DNA from: Bacillota bacterium
Lineage (GTDB): Bacteria; Bacillota; Clostridia; Acetivibrionales; JAFADI01
Length of the DNA stretch: 64,000 nucleotides
Assembly (NCBI GenBank): GCA_023424965.1
Contig: JAFADI010000095.1
Coordinates: 33,146-97,145 of the forward strand
Direction of reading: 5' to 3'
This document shows positions 1 through 9,445 of this stretch, piece after piece. Positions within the stretch are counted from its first letter, which is position 1; each line of letters begins with the position of its first letter. The notes beneath the pieces are model-generated. The model was not told the origin of the DNA. It did not search any database and saw only the letters and a list, made by a program, of their open reading frames with translations. A program made the translations under genes and the position numbers.

Positions 1-453
1 CAGCAGTTTGCCCAGCCCCAGCCTCCACCGCAGGCGGCGGGCTATTACCAGGAGCCCCAGTATGGCATGCCGCAGCAACAGGGTTACGGAATGTCCCATT
101 CAGGCTATGAGCCGGTTTATCATGAAGAGCCCAGGAGCAGGGGGCCGGTGAATGTCCAGCCAGCACAGTTCCAATCATTTGATGACGGGCGGATAACCCT
201 GGAAAAGAAAAATATCAGCCTTATTATGGACGTGCCTTTACAGGTTACTGTAGAATTGGGCCGTACACAAAGGCTTATAAAGGATATCCTGGAATTTGGT
301 CCCGGTTCCATTATAGAGCTTGATAAACTGGCGGGAGAACCTGTTGATATTTTAGTGAACGGAAAAACCATCGCCAAAGGGGAAGTCGTGGTTATCGACG
401 AAAGCTTTGGTGTCAGGATAACAGATATTATACATCCGTCAAAACGTTTATAG
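1..453 (+). CDS. fliY: Flagellar motor switch protein FliY/FliN, C-terminal part (cut by window edge)
   Basis: The reading frame is open from base 1, so the start lies upstream. About 50 residues of Gln/Pro/Tyr-rich low-complexity linker precede a SpoA (FliN-type) domain covering roughly the last 85 residues (ISLIMDVPLQVTVELGRT, then a GEPVDILVNG and RITDI strand pattern). FliN/FliY forms the C-ring of the flagellar switch and binds CheY-P. In Firmicutes FliY the N-terminal half is usually a CheC-type phosphatase, but that part is outside the window, so FliN versus FliY cannot be settled from sequence. The long linker and the directly following cheY favour FliY. Family assignment is confident. 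Confidence 0.9.
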   Translation, partial: QQFAQPQPPPQAAGYYQEPQYGMPQQQGYGMSHSGYEPVYHEEPRSRGPVNVQPAQFQSFDDGRITLEKKNISLIMDVPLQVTVELGRTQRLIKDILEFGPGSIIELDKLAGEPVDILVNGKTIAKGEVVVIDESFGVRITDIIHPSKRL

Positions 454-504
454 ACGCGGGTTGTTTGCTTTACACATACTATTTGATTAAGGAGAGGGAT
501 TGTA

Positions 505-867
505 ATGGGAAAAAAGGTTCTAATTGTTGATGATGCAGCTTTTATGAGGATGATGATCAAGGATATTCTGTCCAAAAACGGCTATGAGGTCGTGGGCGAA
601 GCTGAAAACGGCGCAAGGGCTATTGAAAAATATAAGGAATTAATTCCCGATTTGGTTGTCATGGACATTACAATGCCCGAAGTAGACGGTATCCAGGCTG
701 TTAAGGAAATTAAAAAGATCAATGGGGATTCAAAAATCATTATGTGCTCCGCCATGGGACAGCAGGCGATGGTCATCGAATCCATACAGGCGGGAGCCAG
801 GGACTTTATTGTAAAGCCTTTCCAGGCGGAAAGGGTTGTTGAAGCTGTTAAAAAAGTACTCGGCTAA
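505..867 (+). CDS. cheY: Chemotaxis response regulator CheY
   Basis: This is a single receiver domain of 120 residues, the usual CheY length, with no output domain. The acidic pair sits in VLIVDDAAFMR, the phospho-acceptor Asp in LVVMDITMP, the Thr/Ser switch position in MCSAMG, and the conserved Lys in IVKPF. CheA phosphorylates it, and CheY-P then binds FliM/FliY to bias flagellar rotation. A strong ribosome site (AAGGAGAGG) lies before the ATG. It sits between fliY and fliO, as in Bacillus and clostridial fla/che operons, which supports a chemotactic CheY rather than a sporulation receiver such as Spo0F. Confidence 0.93.
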   Translation: MGKKVLIVDDAAFMRMMIKDILSKNGYEVVGEAENGARAIEKYKELIPDLVVMDITMPEVDGIQAVKEIKKINGDSKIIMCSAMGQQAMVIESIQAGARDFIVKPFQAERVVEAVKKVLG

Positions 868-882
868 AGGATTTGATGTCTT

Positions 883-1377
883 ATGACCGATGGATATATC
901 GGATTTGTGGGAATTGTTATCGTATTCTGCGCCCTCCTTTTTTTAGTCTATGTCACGACCAAGTATGTTGGCGGTAAAGCCGCAAAAGCCATGAGGGGCA
1001 GATTTATAAATATTGTTGAAACCGTTACGATCGGTTTGGACAAGCAGATACACCTGCTGAAGGTGGGAGACCAATACATACTGGTGGCATCGGCGGGAAA
1101 AAGCATTGAGTTTCTGACAACGCTGGAACTGGATGAAGCGGAGGTCGAAGCGGTTTCTGAAAATGCGGGGGCCTTCGACTTCAAGGGTATTTTTGATAAG
1201 TATCTTCAGAATTTTAAAGCCCCGGGAAATTCAGGAGCCAGAACGGCAAGGGGCGGTAATGAAAGCAAGGTGGAAAGCGAAATATTTAAAAGCAATTTGA
1301 ATAGGCTTAAAACCATTAATTTTAAGTTCAATCATCAAGTTGGCAATGGTGGGGATGAAAATACGAATGAAAAATAG
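883..1377 (+). CDS. fliO: Flagellar biosynthetic protein FliO
   Basis: This 164-residue protein has one N-terminal membrane helix (about residues 5-25) followed by a small domain with the FliO pattern (RGRFINIVETVTIGLDKQIH, then VGDQYILVASAGKSIEFL). FliO assists assembly of the FliP pore of the flagellar type III export gate. Its C-terminal tail is charged and low in complexity. The 3' end overlaps the region holding the fliP start, which fits translational coupling. FliO is poorly conserved, so the call rests on the motif plus position immediately before fliP. Confidence 0.85.
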   Translation: MTDGYIGFVGIVIVFCALLFLVYVTTKYVGGKAAKAMRGRFINIVETVTIGLDKQIHLLKVGDQYILVASAGKSIEFLTTLELDEAEVEAVSENAGAFDFKGIFDKYLQNFKAPGNSGARTARGGNESKVESEIFKSNLNRLKTINFKFNHQVGNGGDENTNEK

Positions 1378-2134
1378 AAGGATTTACCTTCAAATACTAA
1401 TAGTTGCTGTTATCCTGGCGGCATATGCTTTACAGGCCTATGCGGCGCCCGTATTTCCCATCCCCAAATTGGGTGTGAATGTGGAGCCCGCCCAAAATCC
1501 CAACGATGTTGCCTCAAGCATTCAAATCCTGATGCTTTTGACAATTTTATCCCTGGCTCCCTCCATATTGATCATGATGACCTCCTTCACGAGGATCATC
1601 ATCATCCTCTCGTTTTTGAGGAATGCGCTGGGAACACAGCAAATGCCGCCGAATCAAGTGTTGATTGGGCTAGCTTTATTTTTAACCTTATTTATTATGA
1701 CGCCCGTGGGAACGGAAATAAACGATAAGGCCTTTCAGCCCTACGTCAGAGGCGAAATAACCCAGGAGACGGCGATTGATACGTCTTCCGGGATTATTAA
1801 AGGCTTTATGTTCAAATATACAAGGTCGAAAGACCTGGCGCTGTTTGTTTCACTTTCAGGCGCCAAAGCTCCGGTGGAAAAGGAAAAGCTTCCTTTGACC
1901 GTGGTAATACCCGCATTTTTGATCAGCGAATTGAAAACGGCTTTTCAGATAGGCTTTCTTATATTTATACCCTTTCTGGTAATTGACATGGTTGTTTCAA
2001 GTACTCTTATGTCCATGGGTATGATGATGCTGCCGCCTGTTATGATTTCACTGCCATTTAAAATTCTGTTATTTATCATGGTGGACGGCTGGAACCTGAT
2101 AACGCGGTCAATTATTACCAGCTTCATCAAATAG
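1367..2134 (+). CDS. fliP: Flagellar export gate protein FliP
   Basis: FliP forms the core pore of the flagellar type III secretion gate with FliQ and FliR. The sequence has a cleavable signal-like N-terminus (MKNRRIYLQIL to AYAAP), the signature LTILSLAPSILIMMTSFTRI, the NALGTQQMPPNQV block, and a C-terminal pair of hydrophobic helices with MSMGMMMLPP. The start is uncertain: in-frame TTG 1340 and ATGs at 1346, 1355 and 1367 are possible. I chose 1367 because a GGTGGGG stretch lies upstream and the resulting signal peptide is compact. The start overlaps the end of fliO. Confidence 0.95.
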   Translation: MKNRRIYLQILIVAVILAAYALQAYAAPVFPIPKLGVNVEPAQNPNDVASSIQILMLLTILSLAPSILIMMTSFTRIIIILSFLRNALGTQQMPPNQVLIGLALFLTLFIMTPVGTEINDKAFQPYVRGEITQETAIDTSSGIIKGFMFKYTRSKDLALFVSLSGAKAPVEKEKLPLTVVIPAFLISELKTAFQIGFLIFIPFLVIDMVVSSTLMSMGMMMLPPVMISLPFKILLFIMVDGWNLITRSIITSFIK

Positions 2135-2173
2135 GCCGGCGGGTATTTATGCTGTAGATAAACGGAGGTTGTT

Positions 2174-2443
2174 ATGGATCAAGGGACTGTCATTGATCTT
2201 GCAATGAATGCTCTTCGCGTTGTTATATATGTTTCTGCTCCCATGCTTGGGATCAGTATTATTGTAGGGCTTGCCGTGAGCATATTTCAGGCGACGACAC
2301 AGATACAGGAGCAGACCCTGTCCTTTGTCCCCAAGATATTGGCCGTTTTTGCCGCCATCGCTCTTTTCGGGGCCTGGATGCTGCGGGTTCTGGTGGAATA
2401 TACCGAGAACCTTTATTTGAATTTGAACCAATATATAAAGTAA
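2174..2443 (+). CDS. fliQ: Flagellar export gate protein FliQ
   Basis: This 89-residue protein is the usual FliQ length and has two membrane helices separated by a short loop. Conserved stretches include VIDLAMNALRV, the central VSIFQATTQIQEQTLSFVPK block and a C-terminal LxxYTxNLY. FliQ packs around the FliP/FliR helix of the export gate. A good ribosome site (ACGGAGG) precedes the ATG. It lies between fliP and fliR in the standard order. Confidence 0.95.
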   Translation: MDQGTVIDLAMNALRVVIYVSAPMLGISIIVGLAVSIFQATTQIQEQTLSFVPKILAVFAAIALFGAWMLRVLVEYTENLYLNLNQYIK

Positions 2444-2455
2444 CGGGGTGATTGC

Positions 2456-3244
2456 TTGCAGCCGGCGGCAGGGATGCTACTGAACGGATTTGATGCGTTT
2501 TTACTGGTTTTTGTCCGGATGACGGGACTTTTTGTGATAGCGCCCATCTTCGGAAGGCGCAACATCCCCACATACTTTAAGATTGGCTTTTCGTTCCTGC
2601 TGGCGGTAATCCTGGTAAATACAATCTCCATACCGGAGCTCCAGTATTACGAAAATATTTATGCCTTTGCCCTGCTGGTTTTTAAAGAGTTTATTGTGGG
2701 GTTGACCTTAGGATACGTGTCTTACCTGGTTTTTACCGCCATTTATATGGCGGGGCAGATTATCGACATGCAGGTGGGTTTTGGAATGGTGAATGTGCTT
2801 GACCCTGTCAGCAACATTCAGGTACCCATTACCTCCAATTTTTATTTTATATTAAGCATGCTGGTATTTCTGGCCTTTAACGGACACCATGCACTTATCA
2901 AGGCGCTTTTTGAGAGCTACAACCTGGTGCCGGTAGGTACCGCCGCATTTAACAACAATTTAATGAATGATATTATACGGGCTTTCGGCAATATTTTTTT
3001 AATCGGGTTTAAAATAAGTGCTCCCATCGTTGCGGCAATACTTATTTCGGATATTGCCCTGGGGGTCATTTCAAAATCCGTTCCCCAGTTGAACTTTTTT
3101 GTCATCGGCATGCCGCTTAAGATTGCCCTGGGGATGGTGGTCATGATATTGACAATACCCATGTTCATTTCCGTTGTGGATGTGCTTATCAATGGGATGA
3201 ACCATGAAATGCTCAATTTTATCAAGGATCTGGGTGGCAGGTGA
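2456..3244 (+). CDS. fliR: Flagellar export gate protein FliR
   Basis: FliR is a 262-residue polytopic membrane protein that completes the FliP-FliQ-FliR export pore. Visible family features are the FVRMTGLFVIAPIFGRRNIP block near residues 20-40, the QIIDMQVGFGMVNVLDP loop, and several later hydrophobic helices. Translation appears to start at TTG 2456, preceded closely by GGGGTGA, only 12 bases after the fliQ stop. The next gene, flhB, follows after 22 bases. Confidence 0.94.
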   Translation: MQPAAGMLLNGFDAFLLVFVRMTGLFVIAPIFGRRNIPTYFKIGFSFLLAVILVNTISIPELQYYENIYAFALLVFKEFIVGLTLGYVSYLVFTAIYMAGQIIDMQVGFGMVNVLDPVSNIQVPITSNFYFILSMLVFLAFNGHHALIKALFESYNLVPVGTAAFNNNLMNDIIRAFGNIFLIGFKISAPIVAAILISDIALGVISKSVPQLNFFVIGMPLKIALGMVVMILTIPMFISVVDVLINGMNHEMLNFIKDLGGR

Positions 3245-3266
3245 CAGGGAAAAGGGTGATTGAAGA

Positions 3267-4376
3267 TTGAAGGATGTCCATTACCTGAGGATTGACCTGC
3301 AGCTTTTTGCAGAGGGCGATAAAACCGAAAAGGCTACCCCTAAAAAAAGGCAGGATGCAAGAAAAAAGGGGCAGGTGCTGCAGAGCAGGGAAATCACATC
3401 CGCTCTGGTGCTGATATTTATATTCATAGGGTTGAGGATTTTCGGACAGAACATTTATACGGAAATCTCCAGTCTGATGAAAAGAATATTTGAGGAGTAC
3501 AGCCGCATTGAAGACCTGTATTCCATCAATGTATTGTCCAGGCTGTTTTATGACGTACTGACGGCATTGCTCAAGTCCGTGGCTCCCATATTTGCCATCG
3601 CGGTAATCACCGGGCTTATCGGAAGCTACGCCCAGGTGGGCTTCCTGTTTACCGTGGAACCCCTGGGGATGAAATTTAACAGGATAAATCCACTAAGCGG
3701 GCTGAAGAGAATTTTTTCCTTAAGGGCCGTTGTGGACCTGATGAAGTCCATTTTAAAGGTTGCAATCATAGGCTATGTGGCTTATGCCTATTTAAGGGGC
3801 GAAGTCAACAACGTTTTAAGCCTTATGGACATGGATGTGATGGGAGCCGCCATTTATATAGGCGTTACCGCCCTGAACGTGGCCATAAGAATATGCGTGG
3901 CGCTTGTCATTCTTGGCGTGCTGGATTATTTCTACCAGTGGTGGGAATATGAAAAGAACCTGAAGATGTCCAAGCAGGAGGTCAAGGAAGAATACAAGCA
4001 GATGGAAGGAAACCCTGAAATCAAATCGAAGATCAGGCAGAAACAGCGCCAGATCTCCATGCGGAGGATGCTGCATGATGTACCCAAGGCGGATGTGGTA
4101 ATTACCAACCCTACGCACTTTGCAGTTGCAATAAAGTATGATACGGGTAATTCCCCGGCGCCTGTGGTTGTGGCAAAAGGGCAGGACTTCATCGCCATAA
4201 GGATAAAGGATGTTGCCAGGGAGAACAAGGTTGAAATCGTGGAGAACAAGCCGCTGGCACGTACTCTTTATGACACGGTGGATATCGGAGAGGCCATACC
4301 GCCGGAGCTCTACCAGGCGGTGGCGGAGGTTCTGGCCTTCGTATACAGCCTGAAAGGCAAGGGCAGGACAGGATAA
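3267..4376 (+). CDS. flhB: Flagellar export specificity switch FlhB
   Basis: FlhB controls the switch from hook to filament export. The 369-residue protein has the family N-terminus (LQLFAEGDKTEKATPKKRQDA), four membrane helices, a charged linker, and the autocleavage site NPTH at about residue 278 in VVITNPTHFAVA. Cleavage between Asn and Pro is known for the family. The start is TTG 3267 after a GGGTGA ribosome site. Length and motifs are normal. Confidence 0.96.
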   Translation: MKDVHYLRIDLQLFAEGDKTEKATPKKRQDARKKGQVLQSREITSALVLIFIFIGLRIFGQNIYTEISSLMKRIFEEYSRIEDLYSINVLSRLFYDVLTALLKSVAPIFAIAVITGLIGSYAQVGFLFTVEPLGMKFNRINPLSGLKRIFSLRAVVDLMKSILKVAIIGYVAYAYLRGEVNNVLSLMDMDVMGAAIYIGVTALNVAIRICVALVILGVLDYFYQWWEYEKNLKMSKQEVKEEYKQMEGNPEIKSKIRQKQRQISMRRMLHDVPKADVVITNPTHFAVAIKYDTGNSPAPVVVAKGQDFIAIRIKDVARENKVEIVENKPLARTLYDTVDIGEAIPPELYQAVAEVLAFVYSLKGKGRTG

Positions 4377-4437
4377 AACCCTTAGAAATGAAAAAGAGAT
4401 TAAAAAATAAGAAATTTTGAGAAAGGAGGGCTTAGGA

Positions 4438-6465
4438 ATGCCGAAACTTGGAGATATCCTTGTAGCAGTCATCATCGTTGCAATTGTGCTTATCATCATA
4501 CTTCCCATACCCAGTGTGGTTCTTGACATTCTGCTGGCCCTCAACATATCCCTGTCGGTCATTTTACTGCTGAACGCCATCTATGCAAAAACGGCGCTGG
4601 AGCTTTCCATTTTTCCGTCGCTGCTTTTGATTACAACCCTGTACCGATTGTCTCTCAACATTACCGCTGCAAAGCTGATCCTCACAAACGGAGAGGCGGG
4701 AGAGGTTATCGCGGGCTTCGGCTCCTTCATCGCGGGGGGAAACCTGGTGGTTGGCATTATCGTCTTCCTCATTATCATGATTGTGCAGTTTCTTGTCATA
4801 ACCAAGGGCTCCGAAAGGGTGTCGGAAGTTGCTGCAAGATTTACGCTGGACGCCATGCCGGGAAAACAGATGGCCATTGACGCCGACCTCAATGCGGGGC
4901 TCATCAATGAGCTTGAAGCCAAGGAAAGAAGGCGGACCATTCAACGGGAAGCGGACTTTTACGGGGCCATGGACGGAGCCAGTAAGTTTGTCAAGGGTGA
5001 CGCCATTGCGGGCATTATCATAACCATTGTAAATATCATCGGAGGCTTGATCATTGGAATTGTCATGCGGGGAGAGGAGCTTAGCGAGGCCTTTTCCAAC
5101 TATACCATCCTCACCATCGGTGACGGCCTTGTCAGTCAGATACCGGCGCTGTTGATTTCGACAGCCACAGGCATCATTGTCACGAAAGCCGCTTCCGATT
5201 CCAATCTGAGCCAGGACCTGGTAAAACAGATTTTTCAGAACCCCAGGGTGCTTTTCATTGCATCGGGGCTGTGCGTAATTCTGGGGCTGTTCCTGGATCC
5301 CATCCCGTTTTTTGTGCTGGCGGTCCTGCTGAGCTTTATCGCGTATACTCTCCTCAAGCAGCAGAAAGAGGTTCAAAAGCAGGAGGAGGTCCAGGTACAG
5401 GAAAGTGAAGTGGAGGAGATCCGGAAGCCGGAAAATGTGGTTACACTCCTTCAGGTGGATCCCATTGAGCTTGAATTCGGCTATGGCATCATTCCCCTTG
5501 CCGATGTGAACCAGGGAGGGGACCTGCTGGACAGGGTTGTCATGATAAGAAGGCAGCTGGCCCTGGAGCTTGGAATGATTGTACCGATCATCCGGCTTAG
5601 AGATAATATACAGTTGAATCCCAATGAATATGTGATTAAAATTAAAGGTGTGGATATTTCCAAAGGCGAGCTGATGTTCGACCACTTCCTGGCCATGAAT
5701 TCAGGGATGGAGGATGAGGAATTGGACGGTATCAAGACAGTGGAACCGGCCTTCGGGCTTCCTGCCATCTGGATCAATGAAAGCCAGAGGGACAGGGCGG
5801 AAATGCTGGGCTATACTGTGGTTGATCCTCCGTCCATCATTGCCACCCACCTGACGGAGGTTATCAAGAAACATGCACACGAGCTCACCGGAAGACAGGA
5901 AGTTCAGACCCTCATCGATAACGTGAAGCAAAGCTATCCTGCCATTGTGGATGAGCTTGTTCCCAAAGTGATGACTATTGGTGAAATTCAAAAAGTCCTT
6001 GCAAACCTTCTGAAAGAGGGAGTGTCCATCAGGGATATGGTAACGGTTCTGGAAACGCTGGCGGATTATGCGCCGGCCACCCACGACCCGGACATGCTGA
6101 CGGAATATGTAAGGCAGGCCCTGGGCAGAGCCATTACAAGGAAGTTCCTGGCGGAAAGCAAGTCAAGCGTAATAACCCTGGATCCCAAGCTGGAGCAGGT
6201 GATCATGGATTCACTGCAGAGGACGGAGCATGGCTCCTATTTGTCCCTGGAGCCGGAGCTGACAAACAGAATATTGAACAACCTGTCAAAACAGTTGCAG
6301 AGGCTTTTGCAGCTGGGCCAGCAGCCTATCGTCCTGGCTTCGCCGGTGGTGAGAATCTATTTTAAGCGGCTTACGGAACAGAGTGTTCCAGGGCTGGTGG
6401 TGCTTTCCTACAATGAATTGGACCCCAATATAGAAATCCAATCGGTGGGAATGGTATCGGTATAG
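4438..6465 (+). CDS. flhA: Flagellar export gate protein FlhA
   Basis: FlhA is the large export-gate component that docks chaperone-substrate complexes. The 675-residue product has eight predicted helices in the first half, the FHIPEP-family cytoplasmic loop (TLDAMPGKQMAIDADLNAG, then AKERRRTIQREADFYGAMDG), and a soluble C-terminal domain. I chose ATG 4438 over an upstream in-frame TTG at 4417 because AAGGAGGG lies a few bases before 4438. flhF follows after about 75 bases. Confidence 0.96.
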   Translation: MPKLGDILVAVIIVAIVLIIILPIPSVVLDILLALNISLSVILLLNAIYAKTALELSIFPSLLLITTLYRLSLNITAAKLILTNGEAGEVIAGFGSFIAGGNLVVGIIVFLIIMIVQFLVITKGSERVSEVAARFTLDAMPGKQMAIDADLNAGLINELEAKERRRTIQREADFYGAMDGASKFVKGDAIAGIIITIVNIIGGLIIGIVMRGEELSEAFSNYTILTIGDGLVSQIPALLISTATGIIVTKAASDSNLSQDLVKQIFQNPRVLFIASGLCVILGLFLDPIPFFVLAVLLSFIAYTLLKQQKEVQKQEEVQVQESEVEEIRKPENVVTLLQVDPIELEFGYGIIPLADVNQGGDLLDRVVMIRRQLALELGMIVPIIRLRDNIQLNPNEYVIKIKGVDISKGELMFDHFLAMNSGMEDEELDGIKTVEPAFGLPAIWINESQRDRAEMLGYTVVDPPSIIATHLTEVIKKHAHELTGRQEVQTLIDNVKQSYPAIVDELVPKVMTIGEIQKVLANLLKEGVSIRDMVTVLETLADYAPATHDPDMLTEYVRQALGRAITRKFLAESKSSVITLDPKLEQVIMDSLQRTEHGSYLSLEPELTNRILNNLSKQLQRLLQLGQQPIVLASPVVRIYFKRLTEQSVPGLVVLSYNELDPNIEIQSVGMVSV

Positions 6466-6539
6466 CGGGCGGCAGTGGGATGGATGAAAAAATAGTAAAA
6501 AATAGATGCTGATGTAAAATAATCATATGGGTGATAGAA

Positions 6540-7721
6540 ATGAAAATCAGGCGGTACCTGGGAAGTAATACCCAGGAGGCTATTTTAAAAGTAAAAATGG
6601 ATTTGGGCAACGACGCGGTGATATTAAATACGCGGAAAGTCCGACAAAAGGGCTTCTTTAAACTCTTTGCGAAGCCCATGGTGGAAGTGCTGGCTGCCGT
6701 GGATGAGGAATATGGTGCGAAAAAAGAGCAGCCAAGACAGGAAACCAGGGTCCAGACCCTGCCCAGAGAAGCCATGGCAGTGAAGAACGAGGAAAAGGAC
6801 CAGAAAATATCGGATCTGGAGAACAAGGTAAACGGCATGGAAACCATGCTGAAAAAAATCTACGAGCAGGTGCAGCCCGACCGTCAAAAAACGGCACAGG
6901 CGCCTGCGGACACCGGAGAAAAGCAGGAATCCTACCCGAAGGTGCTCCAGCTTTTTTACAACAACCTGGTGAAAAATGAAGTGGAGCCGGAGACTGCGAA
7001 AAAAATAATGGATACCGTTTCCGCCCGCCTGGGAGAAGGGGCCAGTGTCAACGAAACCGCATCGGTTTTGTACAATGTCATTTCAGGGATTCTTGGCAAG
7101 CCTGAAACCCTCAAGCTGCGGGAGGACGGCAGGCCTACGGTGGTTATGCTGGTTGGCCCGACGGGTGTGGGAAAGACCACTACTCTGGCTAAAATAGCCG
7201 CCAACTATGCATTGAACCACAAGAAAAAGGTGGGTCTTATCACTGCGGATACATACAGGATTGCGGCGGTGGAGCAGCTAAAGACCTATGCCGAGATTCT
7301 GGGCATGCCGGTTTCCGTCATCTATTCTCCGGGAGAACTGGGGGAAGCGGTGGAGCTCCATTCCGACAAGGATATCATTTTGGTCGACACGGCGGGAAGA
7401 AGCCACAAAAACAAGGCCCAGTTTGAGGAATTAAAAACCATCATTCAGGCTGCCAATGCCGACGACATTTATTTACTGATGAGTGCCATCACAAGTGTCC
7501 GCAACTGCAGGGAGATATTGGGCAGCTACAATTTCCTGAAGGATTACAAACTTATCTTCACCAAGCTGGATGAAACTCCTATAAGCGGAATCATCCTCAA
7601 TGCCAGATACATGACAAACAAGAGTTTATCTTATATCACTACCGGACAGAGCGTACCCGACGATATAGAAATAGCAAATATAGATAAGATTACAAAAAAT
7701 TTATTGGGGAGTATAGTGTAG
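6540..7721 (+). CDS. flhF: Flagellar SRP-family GTPase FlhF
   Basis: FlhF is an SRP-type GTPase that sets flagellar position and number with FlhG. The N-terminal B domain (MKIRRYLGSNTQEAI) leads into a charged linker and the NG domain: Walker A GPTGVGKTT near residue 204, DTAGRS near 283 and TKLDET near 341. The best start is ATG 6540, preceded by GGGTGA; a GTG at 6531 is in frame but lacks a ribosome site. The stop codon is followed directly by the flhG start. Confidence 0.95.
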   Translation: MKIRRYLGSNTQEAILKVKMDLGNDAVILNTRKVRQKGFFKLFAKPMVEVLAAVDEEYGAKKEQPRQETRVQTLPREAMAVKNEEKDQKISDLENKVNGMETMLKKIYEQVQPDRQKTAQAPADTGEKQESYPKVLQLFYNNLVKNEVEPETAKKIMDTVSARLGEGASVNETASVLYNVISGILGKPETLKLREDGRPTVVMLVGPTGVGKTTTLAKIAANYALNHKKKVGLITADTYRIAAVEQLKTYAEILGMPVSVIYSPGELGEAVELHSDKDIILVDTAGRSHKNKAQFEELKTIIQAANADDIYLLMSAITSVRNCREILGSYNFLKDYKLIFTKLDETPISGIILNARYMTNKSLSYITTGQSVPDDIEIANIDKITKNLLGSIV

Positions 7722-7722
7722 C

Positions 7723-8634
7723 ATGATGGACCAGGCTGATAGACTAAGACAGATGATTGACAGTCTTAAACTGAAGCAGGCAGCCGCCCAGTCGAACTTG
7801 CTAGGTAACGTAAAAAAGAAGACGGCAAAGGTTATCACCGTTACCAGTGGCAAGGGGGGAGTGGGTAAAACCAATATAACGATCAACCTTGCTCTGGCCC
7901 TGAGCGATCAGGGATTAAGGGTGGTCATACTGGATGCTGATTTTGGGCTTGCCAATATTGATGTGCTGTTTGGGATTGTTCCCCAGTACACCCTTGTGGA
8001 CGTGATCCATAACAGGAAAAACATATTGGAAGTGCTGGCTGACGGACCGAAAAATATCAAATTCATTTCCGGGGGCTCGGGGGTGGAAGAACTTGTAAAG
8101 CTTGACAAGACCCAGATTAAAAGATTTGTAGACAATATTGCCCTCCTGGACCGGCTCTCCGACGTGATTATTATCGACACCGGGGCGGGACTTTCCGACA
8201 ATGTCATGAGTTTTGTCATGGCGGCGGATGAGGTGCTACTGGTTACTACGCCTGAACCCACCGCCATCACCGATGCCTATGCGCTGATAAAAATGATCTC
8301 CCACAGGGATAAGGAGAAAATCATAAGGGTGGTCGTCAACAGGGCTGAGAATCTGAATGAGGCCAATGACATATTAAATAAGCTTTCCATCGTCGCAGAC
8401 AAGTTTTTGGGATTGAAACTGTGTCCGTTGGGATATATACTGCAGGACGATACGGTGATCAAGGCGGTCAAGATGCAGCAGCCTTTCTCCCTCAGCTTCC
8501 CGAAAAGCCAGGCCACCAGGCTCATCCGGGACATCTCCCGCAAGCTGGTGGATAAGGAGAATGGGGGCCAGGAAAATACAAACACGGGAATCAAAAGTTT
8601 TGTGAACAGATTGGTAAACTTTTTGGGTTCTTAA
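7723..8634 (+). CDS. flhG: MinD/ParA-type ATPase FlhG (YlxH), FlhF regulator
   Basis: FlhG is a membrane-associated MinD-like ATPase that limits flagellar number and stimulates FlhF GTPase activity. The deviant Walker A is SGKGGVGKTN near residue 43, with DADFGLANIDVLFG and DTGAGLS downstream. The N-terminus reads MDQADRLRQ, matching the DQAxxLR activator helix known from Bacillus FlhG. That suggests the FlhF-activating contact is conserved. The gene begins one base after the flhF stop. Confidence 0.94.
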   Translation: MMDQADRLRQMIDSLKLKQAAAQSNLLGNVKKKTAKVITVTSGKGGVGKTNITINLALALSDQGLRVVILDADFGLANIDVLFGIVPQYTLVDVIHNRKNILEVLADGPKNIKFISGGSGVEELVKLDKTQIKRFVDNIALLDRLSDVIIIDTGAGLSDNVMSFVMAADEVLLVTTPEPTAITDAYALIKMISHRDKEKIIRVVVNRAENLNEANDILNKLSIVADKFLGLKLCPLGYILQDDTVIKAVKMQQPFSLSFPKSQATRLIRDISRKLVDKENGGQENTNTGIKSFVNRLVNFLGS

Positions 8635-8635
8635 A

Positions 8636-8733
8636 GGGACTTAAAATATTACTTCCGGTTTTGTGCGGGGCCTGCGTGGAATCTACGCAGGGTGTAGCAC
8701 AATGATAACGGAAGTTATATTTTAACTGTTCCC
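8636..8733. repeat. Dispersed inverted-repeat element A, full copy 1
   Basis: This is an imperfect inverted repeat of about 98 bases between flhG and the PilZ gene. Outer arms pair GGGAC/TTAAAATATTACTTCCG with CGGAAGTTATATTTTAA/GTTCCC. Inside are TTGTGC/GCACAA and CCTGCGT/ACGCAGG pairs. A second full copy lies at 18741-18836, with shorter relatives at 44807 and 54841. It starts right after the upstream stop codon. There is no strong U-run, so it is not a standard terminator. It could be a MITE-like element or a conserved mRNA hairpin. Confidence 0.7.
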
Positions 8734-8757
8734 AGGGGACTTAGTTTTGGAGGTTGC

Positions 8758-9441
8758 ATGATATATACGGATTTACAGATCGGAACCAAGCTGGAGCTTG
8801 AGGTATTCAACATCATGGGGGAAAGGGTAAAACGGCAACTTATAAGCCAGTTGGAGTGGACGGAGGAAGACAATGTGGCGTTTATGGCCGCGCCCATCCA
8901 TGAGGGAGTGATTTTCCCCGTGAGAATCGGGGCGGCGATGAATGTGTATTGCCTTCACAACGGAGATCTGTACAAATTCAGGGCGAAAGTGATGAACCGT
9001 GGGGTCAAGGACAATATTGCCCTTTTGAAAACTGAAATCACGGGGGAATTTGAGAAAATACAGAGGCGCCAGTTTTTCAGGTTCGAATGCTCCACCGCCA
9101 TTAAATACCGGCCGGAAACGGCAGAGGAAGAAGAGAAAGCGAAAGAGCCCCCGCCCTTTATAAAAACCTACACCAGGGATCTGAGCGGCGGCGGCCTCTG
9201 CATGGTGACGGAAAACAGGCTGGAATTGGGCCAGGCCATTGAGTGCGAGCTTTCATTGGATGAAGGCGCGAGCGTAAAATTCAAAGGGACCGTTGTCAGG
9301 TCGGACAGGATTGAACTGGACGAAAGAGACCGGTTTGAGGCTGGAATCCGGTTTGACAAAATCGACAACAGGGACAGGGAAGCGGTAATCGCCTTTATAT
9401 TCAGAGAACAAAGAAAACTAAGAAAAAAAGGATTGATTTAG
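8758..9441 (+). CDS. PilZ-domain flagellar brake protein, YcgR-like
   Basis: This 227-residue protein has a YcgR-type N-terminal domain (about 1-95) and a C-terminal PilZ domain. The c-di-GMP motifs are present: the RxxxR block in RRQFFRFE near residue 104 and the DxSxxG block in RDLSGGGLCM near residue 142. YcgR/YpfA-type proteins slow or stop the flagellar motor when c-di-GMP rises. A GGAGG ribosome site precedes the ATG. Position between flhG and cheB ties second-messenger control to the chemotaxis operon. Binding is inferred from motifs only. Confidence 0.88.
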   Translation: MIYTDLQIGTKLELEVFNIMGERVKRQLISQLEWTEEDNVAFMAAPIHEGVIFPVRIGAAMNVYCLHNGDLYKFRAKVMNRGVKDNIALLKTEITGEFEKIQRRQFFRFECSTAIKYRPETAEEEEKAKEPPPFIKTYTRDLSGGGLCMVTENRLELGQAIECELSLDEGASVKFKGTVVRSDRIELDERDRFEAGIRFDKIDNRDREAVIAFIFREQRKLRKKGLI

Positions 9442-9445
9442 GGCC

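Noticed and set aside
4564..5685. A 373-residue open frame on the minus strand within flhA
   Set aside because: Antisense to FlhA, rich in His/Gln/Asn as expected from reverse reading; no family match.
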